A stretch of DNA of 15,544 bases from Candidatus Falkowiibacteriota bacterium. Its GTDB lineage: Archaea > Iainarchaeota > Iainarchaeia > Iainarchaeales > GCA-2688035. Shown in pieces: positions 12,219-15,544 of the stretch (the first letter of the stretch is position 1; each line of letters begins with the position of its first letter). A model generated the notes under the pieces. That model saw only the letters and a program-made list of their open reading frames with translations, did not search any database and was not told the DNA's origin. A program made the translations under genes and the position numbers. The stretch is from assembly GCA_017610485.1 (NCBI GenBank), contig JAFCBY010000011.1, positions 1 through 15,544 of the forward strand, in the 5' to 3' direction.

Positions 12219-13067
12219 CTAGCGCAGGTATTCCAAAGTATTCTGCCAGATCCCTGGAGTCATTGCCGGGTCGTAGTTGAAGTAGATAACTTTTCCCACA
12301 AGGAACTTCTTCTCAACTATTGCTGGGAAGTTGCTTGCAGTCGCAACATGCTTTATGTAGGCAACCTGTTCCCCTGTTGGGTTGACATCGAATGTTATCA
12401 TGCTCAGTGGGTCATATCTGGGATCGGCTGGTGCAATCTCAATACCCTTCATTATCGCGTGGTCGGAATCCATTCTGTGGATTTTGCCGGTTGTAGCAAT
12501 TGGCTGCGTGCAGGTTGGATAGTTATTTGCGCCCAGGTCACACTCTACTGGTATGATGTCTCCAAAGGTTGCCTTCCATCCGACGACGTCTCCTGCCACG
12601 CCTGTTCCATAGATTCCGCCGCTTCTGTAAATTCCGGAGTCCATTACTACAATGAGCTTGCCTCCTGTCCTGACATAATCTTCCAATGCCTCTCCAAGCG
12701 TTCTTGAAACGCTTTTGTCATAGGGGGTTGCCCCCAAATGCTGGTCCAAGAGCACGATGTCAAATTGGGCAAGCTGGTCTTTTGGCGCGGCATCCATGTC
12801 AGCTGCGTCCTTCACTCTGTAATAGACCAGGCTTCTTTGGCTGTCCAAATCTGAAAGAAGTGCAACGCTTGGCTGTCCGATGACAAGCATTTGGATTGGC
12901 TCTGCTCCAAACCCTGGAATCTCTATCAAGCCGAACTTATCCAAAAGAAGTGTTGGCAGGGCAAAGGCAGCAACGCCGGCAATAATGATAATGGCCACAA
13001 CGGCAATAATTAGTTTTTTGTTTTTCTGGCCCGGTCCTGGCCTGTCGTCCATCATTTCCTCGTCCAT
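12219..13067 (-). CDS. Membrane-anchored protein with amidotransferase-like (GATase1/ThuA-type) domain
   Basis: A 282-aa protein. Residues 1-17 are a charged cytoplasmic tail, 18-40 one transmembrane helix (KLIIAVVAIIIIAGVAAFALP), and the rest extracytoplasmic. The soluble part has a Rossmann-like alternation seen in class I amidotransferase-fold proteins: IQMLVIGQPS, FDIVLLDQHLG, LEDYVRTGGKLIVVMDSGIYR, HAIMKGIEIAP, KFLVGKVIYFNYDP. No Cys-His-Glu triad of a true glutaminase is apparent, so it is probably non-catalytic or acts on other substrates. The start is supported by a TATA box CTTTTATATTAAG about 25-35 nt upstream on the minus strand (plus 13090-13102). Confidence 0.65.
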   Translation of the reverse strand: MDEEMMDDRPGPGQKNKKLIIAVVAIIIIAGVAAFALPTLLLDKFGLIEIPGFGAEPIQMLVIGQPSVALLSDLDSQRSLVYYRVKDAADMDAAPKDQLAQFDIVLLDQHLGATPYDKSVSRTLGEALEDYVRTGGKLIVVMDSGIYRSGGIYGTGVAGDVVGWKATFGDIIPVECDLGANNYPTCTQPIATTGKIHRMDSDHAIMKGIEIAPADPRYDPLSMITFDVNPTGEQVAYIKHVATASNFPAIVEKKFLVGKVIYFNYDPAMTPGIWQNTLEYLR

Positions 13068-13150
13068 TGCAATTATAGTAGTTTGTCTTAATATAAAAGA
13101 TTTTGCTTGGCGAAGCTGCTTGCTTGAAGGGGCTATGGCATTGACTGTGT

Positions 13151-13174
13151 AAAAAAAGGAAGGGCCGAAGCCCT
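13151..13174 (-). terminator. Intrinsic-type terminator after the winged-helix regulator
   Basis: On the minus strand the transcript reads AGGGC-TTCG-GCCCT (13174-13161) followed by TCC and a run of seven T. The C(UUCG)G tetraloop is exceptionally stable and the T-tract is the main archaeal termination signal. It lies about 65-90 nt past the stop of the gene ending at 13239. Confidence 0.65.
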
Positions 13175-13238
13175 AAGGCAAAGGAGGAGGCATTTGAGGG
13201 GAGGAAATTTACTTGGCAAAGGAGGTGGGGGTTGGGAG

Positions 13239-13739
13239 TTAAGGAAGTTGTTTGTTCCTTGCCAAATAAAATACTTTCCTCCCTGATTGTGTTTTTCTCA
13301 AATGCCCTTCTCGAAATAAGCGGTTTAGTCTCTGCGAGGCAGCATTTTTTCCCTTGTAGCCGAGTTCCGCTTTTATCTCGGCTGCTGTTGCCCTGCCGTT
13401 TGTGTGGACCATGTGCATTATCATTTGGTCCTGTTCTGAGAGAAGGATTGAGCTAGGCTGCTCGGTTTCTCTTTGCTGTGTCTGAGCTATTTCGGGGGCT
13501 TTCATTCTGAACATTATGGTGTCAAACTTGTCGTGAATCTGCTCAAGCAGCTTGTTTGTCTTCTCCCTTTCCTCCGCAAGCTTGAACAAGAGAACTGCAA
13601 TGAACATGGGGTCCTTACAGTGCTTGTTTATCTCGTTGAGGTCCAGGCTTAGTTCGCTGAACTTGGGGGAAATTTTCTTGGCCAGCTCCTGGTTTCCGAG
13701 CATTTCCTCAAACTGCTTGATTGAATCATGACTCCCCAT
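13239..13739 (-). CDS. Winged-helix transcriptional regulator with N-terminal helical domain
   Basis: A 166-aa protein. Residues 1-80 are helical and charged (EEMLGNQELAKKISPKFSELSLDLNEINKH, LLFKLAEEREKTNKLLEQIHDKFD), a probable dimerisation or oligomer coiled coil. Residues about 97-160 are a winged helix: LLSEQDQMIMHMVHTNGRATAAEIKAELGYKGKNAASQRLNRLFREGHLRKTQSGRKVFYLA. This resembles the MarR/ArsR-type fold. The gene has a strong TATA box and three TCATGA palindromes between it and the start codon, suggesting autoregulation. Monocistronic, with a terminator downstream. Confidence 0.82.
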   Translation of the reverse strand: MGSHDSIKQFEEMLGNQELAKKISPKFSELSLDLNEINKHCKDPMFIAVLLFKLAEEREKTNKLLEQIHDKFDTIMFRMKAPEIAQTQQRETEQPSSILLSEQDQMIMHMVHTNGRATAAEIKAELGYKGKNAASQRLNRLFREGHLRKTQSGRKVFYLARNKQLP

Positions 13740-13773
13740 GATGTATCATGATAGTGTCATGACCTTTATATAC
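13726..13773 (-). promoter_or_regulatory. Promoter and probable palindromic operator of the winged-helix regulator
   Basis: The minus strand carries GTATATAAAG (13773-13764), a strong TATA box 25-35 nt before ATG 13739. Between the box and the first codons are three perfect TCATGA palindromes (13726-13731, 13746-13751, 13757-13762). Their starts are 20 and 11 nt apart, about two and one helical turns, so they face the same side of the DNA. Binding there would block the transcription start. Confidence 0.6.
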
Positions 13774-14150
13774 TTTTCGTTGTTGGGAACTTTGCACAAG
13801 AAGGGAGCACAAGTTTGGGTTTCAAACCCCTCTTTTTGTGCAAGATAGCCTCCTGCACATTTAGGGGTTCCCCCTGAATTCACCACCTCCTTAGCGATTT
13901 GAAGGGTTTTATTACTTCCCTGCATTAATTCAGGGTTTACTCCCATTTCGTTGATTTCCTGGATTAAAACGCAGATGTTGTGGCATACTGCCTTGCAAAG
14001 AATCTCGTTAGTATTGCCTACTATGGTCTTTGTCCTTAGATTATTGCCAAATTTGCGTTTAATGAAGGAACCCAAAATTACAAGCTTGTCTTGGGCTTCT
14101 CCAAACTCTGTTTTGAAGAGTATGTTGCCAAAATGGTTTTTTTTAGTAGA
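13746..14150 (-). pseudogene. Decayed transposase, C-terminal remnant
   Basis: An open frame bounded upstream by a TAG at 14151-14153, with no in-frame ATG before the homologous part. It reads IKRKFGNNLRTKTIVGNTNEILCKAVCHNICVLIQEINEMGVNPEL. This matches the C-terminal helix block (RSK...NExLxKxLCHNICVLIQEMxELGI) of DDE transposases of the IS5/IS1182-like assemblage. The catalytic core is absent, and the translated tail after about residue 60 runs through repeat-containing DNA into the regulator's promoter, so it is not a real protein end. It marks an old insertion, now a fossil. Confidence 0.6.
13776..13865. repeat. Cluster of TTGTGCA-type motifs, first block
   Basis: Contains GTTGTTGGGAAC (13779-13790), TTTGCACAAG (13791-13800, inverted motif), GCACAAG (13807-13813) and TTTTTGTGCA (13833-13842). 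GTTGTTGGGAAC recurs at 15320-15331, also beside TTTTTGTGCA copies, so the two blocks are related. Function unknown. Confidence 0.5.
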
Positions 14151-14153
14151 CTA

Positions 14154-14272
14154 CTTTAAAGATTATCTAAAACCACTACTCTAACTCTTTTTGTGCAGAT
14201 TCAGAGTTTGAAATTAATTTTCATTTTACGCCTTTGAATTCGTTTAGTTTAAAGTTTACTTCGTAGAGATAA
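14154..14272. other. AT-rich non-coding segment
   Basis: No convincing gene on either strand. It holds one TTTTTGTGCAG copy (14188-14198) and several near-repeated TTTAAAG/AGTTTA words. It lies downstream of the minus-strand operon ending at 14273. Confidence 0.4.
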
Positions 14273-14530
14273 TTACTTTATAGTTTGATGGTAATTATAT
14301 AAACTGGCTAGCCCTCTCTCGGTTAGAGTATACCCCTGTTCTGATTCAAATTGTGCAAGCTGTGTAGATTGCAAATGACTTAATATTTCTCTAATCATGT
14401 CGGAACTGAGTCCAGTTTCCTTTGCCAATGTTTGTTCATCAACTCTTGGATTGTTATTAGCTAAATAATATAAAATTAGCCTATGCTCTGCATTTAGAAG
14501 AATTGTCAATACCTTTGAAGTAACGACCAT
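14273..14530 (-). CDS. Small winged-helix DNA-binding protein
   Basis: An 85-aa protein that is essentially one winged helix: VLTILLNAEHRLILYYLANNNPRVDEQTLAKETGLSSDMIREILSHLQSTQLAQFESEQGYTLTERGLASLYNY. The helix-turn-helix lies near DEQTLAKETGLSSDMIREILSHL and the wing near FESEQGYTLTERG. Start chosen by ribosome site: the minus strand has GAAGGAGG 7 nt before ATG 14530, whereas ATG 14554 has no such site and would place GGAGG inside the gene. It follows the 216-aa gene by 38 nt on the same strand, so it probably regulates that operon. Confidence 0.75.
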   Translation of the reverse strand: MVVTSKVLTILLNAEHRLILYYLANNNPRVDEQTLAKETGLSSDMIREILSHLQSTQLAQFESEQGYTLTERGLASLYNYHQTIK

Positions 14531-14568
14531 AACATTTCCTCCTTCAGAACTCATATAACAACACCAAC

Positions 14569-15219
14569 CTACTTATTATTTGTTTCGATAGGTTTTTCTT
14601 TATCTCGTTTATATCGCAAGTATCTATAAAAACAATGTAATACTCCAAATAGAACTTTGCCTTTTAGTTCTTTTTCTCCGCAGTAAGGGATTGGATATTT
14701 GAATTCTATTGGAAATCTTTTCTCTTTTGCTAGATTTACAAGTTTTTCGAAATCTCCTTCGTGGTCAAAAAAGAATAAAGTCTTGTCTTTTAAATCTTCT
14801 CTGGACCTCACAATTTTTGCCTCTCCAATAGTAGCAAATCCTTTTCCACTAATCATAATGATTAGCTTAGGGTACTTAGTATCCTCTAACATTTTTCTTT
14901 CAATATCATCCTCAAATTTTCCTTCGTTGATAGCATAAATATGGGAACCTAAAGCGCAACGAAAACCCATTATTACAATATCTTTTTGGAAACCTTCTAA
15001 TATTTTGCTAGGTTCTCCTGGTTTTTCATTATCTCCTAAAATAAGAACTGGAAACTCAGCCTTTCTAATACTCTTCTCAATTTCTTTTACTACTTCTGGC
15101 TTTCCAAGTTTTTTATCCTGTTGTTTCATATACTCTAATGTGAGTTCTTTTGGGTCTAACTTGAGCTCCTGCTTAAAAATTTTTGAAGAAAGACTCAATT
15201 CAGGAGGGTTATTAGCCAT
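14569..15219 (-). CDS. 216-aa protein of unknown function in an accessory operon
   Basis: Not recognised. Residues 1-50 are helical and charged. Residues about 54-190 look like an alpha/beta fold: EFPVLILGDNEKPGEPSKIL, KDIVIMGFRCALGSHIYAI, YPKLIIMISGKGFATIGEAKIV, DKTLFFFDHEGDFEKLVNLAKE. The order strand, GDN, helix, strand, SGKG..TIGEA, strand is reminiscent of TIR-like or nucleoside-deoxyribosyltransferase-like folds with a Glu after a Gly-rich turn, but this is only a resemblance. The C-terminus is basic. No signal peptide or membrane segment. Its AT-rich composition, its wHTH partner and nearby transposase debris suggest an acquired gene. Confidence 0.6.
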   Translation of the reverse strand: MANNPPELSLSSKIFKQELKLDPKELTLEYMKQQDKKLGKPEVVKEIEKSIRKAEFPVLILGDNEKPGEPSKILEGFQKDIVIMGFRCALGSHIYAINEGKFEDDIERKMLEDTKYPKLIIMISGKGFATIGEAKIVRSREDLKDKTLFFFDHEGDFEKLVNLAKEKRFPIEFKYPIPYCGEKELKGKVLFGVLHCFYRYLRYKRDKEKPIETNNK

Positions 15220-15425
15220 AAATAAAAAGGCGCATAAAAGACATTAAAAAATAGTACTGTAACCCCTTTTTGTGCAGAAAATGGGTTTTTTGTGCAGGCT
15301 TGAGTTTTTGTGCAAAGCTGTTGTTGGGAACGAAAACAGGGATTCGGATCCTAATTTGGATTCCAAACCGGTGTTTTTTGGGGTGGAAAAGGGGTTCTTG
15401 TGCAAATGGCCTGCAACTGCCCTAA
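15220..15425. promoter_or_regulatory. Intergenic region with repeated TTTTTGTGCA motifs
   Basis: Next to the minus-strand operon start are A/T-rich elements (minus-strand TTTTTTAATG near 15244-15253) that could be its TATA box. Beyond them are direct repeats TTTTTGTGCAG at 15267-15277 and 15287-15297, TTTTTGTGCA at 15305-15314, and TTCTTGTGCA at 15395-15404. The first three are 20 and 18 nt apart, near two helical turns. GTTGTTGGGAAC (15320-15331) matches 13779-13790. This could be an operator array or an iteron-like repeat; no gene is seen here. Confidence 0.5.
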
Positions 15426-15434
15426 TTTAAAGTA
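15426..15434 (+). promoter_or_regulatory. TATA box of the right-edge gene
   Basis: TTTAAAGTA about 26-34 nt before ATG 15460, giving a leaderless arrangement like most backbone genes here. Confidence 0.5.
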
Positions 15435-15459
15435 TTTTGCGTCTCAAATAATTGTTGTT

Positions 15460-15544
15460 ATGATTGAGGGTGTAAAGGTAAAGGAATTGTTTAGGTTTGA
15501 GGATTGGAGGGGCTGCCTTGTTGAGGCAATGAGGGGTGATTGGC
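15460..15544 (+). CDS. rmlC: dTDP-4-dehydrorhamnose 3,5-epimerase-like protein, N-terminal fragment
   Basis: Only 28 codons are in the window: MIEGVKVKELFRFEDWRGCLVEAMRGDW. The pattern MIEGVKVKxLxxxxDxRGxLxExxRxDW is typical of RmlC/RfbC-type cupins, which epimerise dTDP-4-keto-6-deoxyglucose for rhamnose and surface glycan synthesis. The gene runs off the right edge, so catalytic His and Tyr residues cannot be checked; a related non-catalytic cupin is possible. A TATA box lies 26-34 nt upstream. Confidence 0.55.
   Translation, partial: MIEGVKVKELFRFEDWRGCLVEAMRGDW

Noticed and set aside
13232..13456. Plus-strand ORF preceded by the strong site AAAGGAGGTG
   Set aside because: The frame is antisense to the winged-helix gene and ribosome-site likeness arises from the complementary pyrimidine-rich 3' UTR; start codon would be a TTG.
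15340..15372. GGATTC/GGATCC imperfect palindromes as an operator or IS end
   Set aside because: Short, imperfect and unsupported by a second copy or adjacent transposase.

Overview
The window looks archaeal. One tRNA gene carries an intron at the canonical 37/38 position. Most genes sit about 25-35 bp downstream of TTTAAATA- or TATATAAAG-type TATA boxes, which fits largely leaderless transcription. There is a HerA/FtsK-superfamily ATPase typical of archaea, and the coding style (secreted or membrane-anchored proteins of obscure family next to small housekeeping genes) suggests a DPANN-type lineage. That lineage call is inference; no rRNA gene or marker protein is present to settle it.

Region 1 (1-3201) is an accessory locus built on a tRNA-Leu(UAG) gene. 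A LAGLIDADG-endonuclease-like ORF runs from the left edge into the tRNA and stops on its anticodon. Downstream, the last 20-28 nt of the tRNA (T-arm plus 3' acceptor strand) recur four more times in the same orientation, at about 1374-1395, 1895-1922, 2476-2503 and, degraded, 3190-3201. They delimit four small cassettes: (1) an IS200/IS605-family insertion that has replaced most of a gene, (2) a hicBA toxin-antitoxin pair, (3) a relB-like/relE pair whose toxin is frameshifted by a 26-bp tandem duplication, and (4) a vapBC pair (AbrB-type antitoxin plus PIN toxin). Cassettes 1-3 also share a near-identical promoter/leader directly after the tRNA tail. The layout resembles an integron-like array of toxin-antitoxin cassettes that uses a tRNA tail as its attachment repeat, with no integrase in view. 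This is the most unusual feature of the window.

Region 2 (3210-6040) is ordinary backbone. A minus-strand mscS-like channel plus DUF192 pair faces, across one shared TATA box, a plus-strand pair encoding a Cys-rich DUF6485-like protein and a degenerate HAD-like protein. A membrane-anchored coiled-coil surface protein follows on the minus strand.

Region 3 (6095-10835) holds a tRNA-Val(CAC), then two tandem exported proteins that share a short N-terminal W-x-x-GD helical module: a LamG-metallophosphoesterase fusion and a Cys-rich protein with a possible SGNH-like domain. A cytoplasmic coiled-coil protein of unknown function follows.

Region 4 (10871-13739, minus strand) has a winged-helix regulator with a probable palindromic autoregulatory operator and an intrinsic-type terminator, a membrane-anchored amidotransferase-fold protein, and the HerA-like ATPase.

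Region 5 (about 13740-15459) looks AT-rich and accessory. It has a decayed transposase C-terminus, a two-gene minus-strand operon (unknown 216-aa protein plus a small winged-helix protein), and repeated TTTTTGTGCA motifs upstream and downstream of that operon. The window ends in the first codons of a probable dTDP-4-dehydrorhamnose 3,5-epimerase gene.
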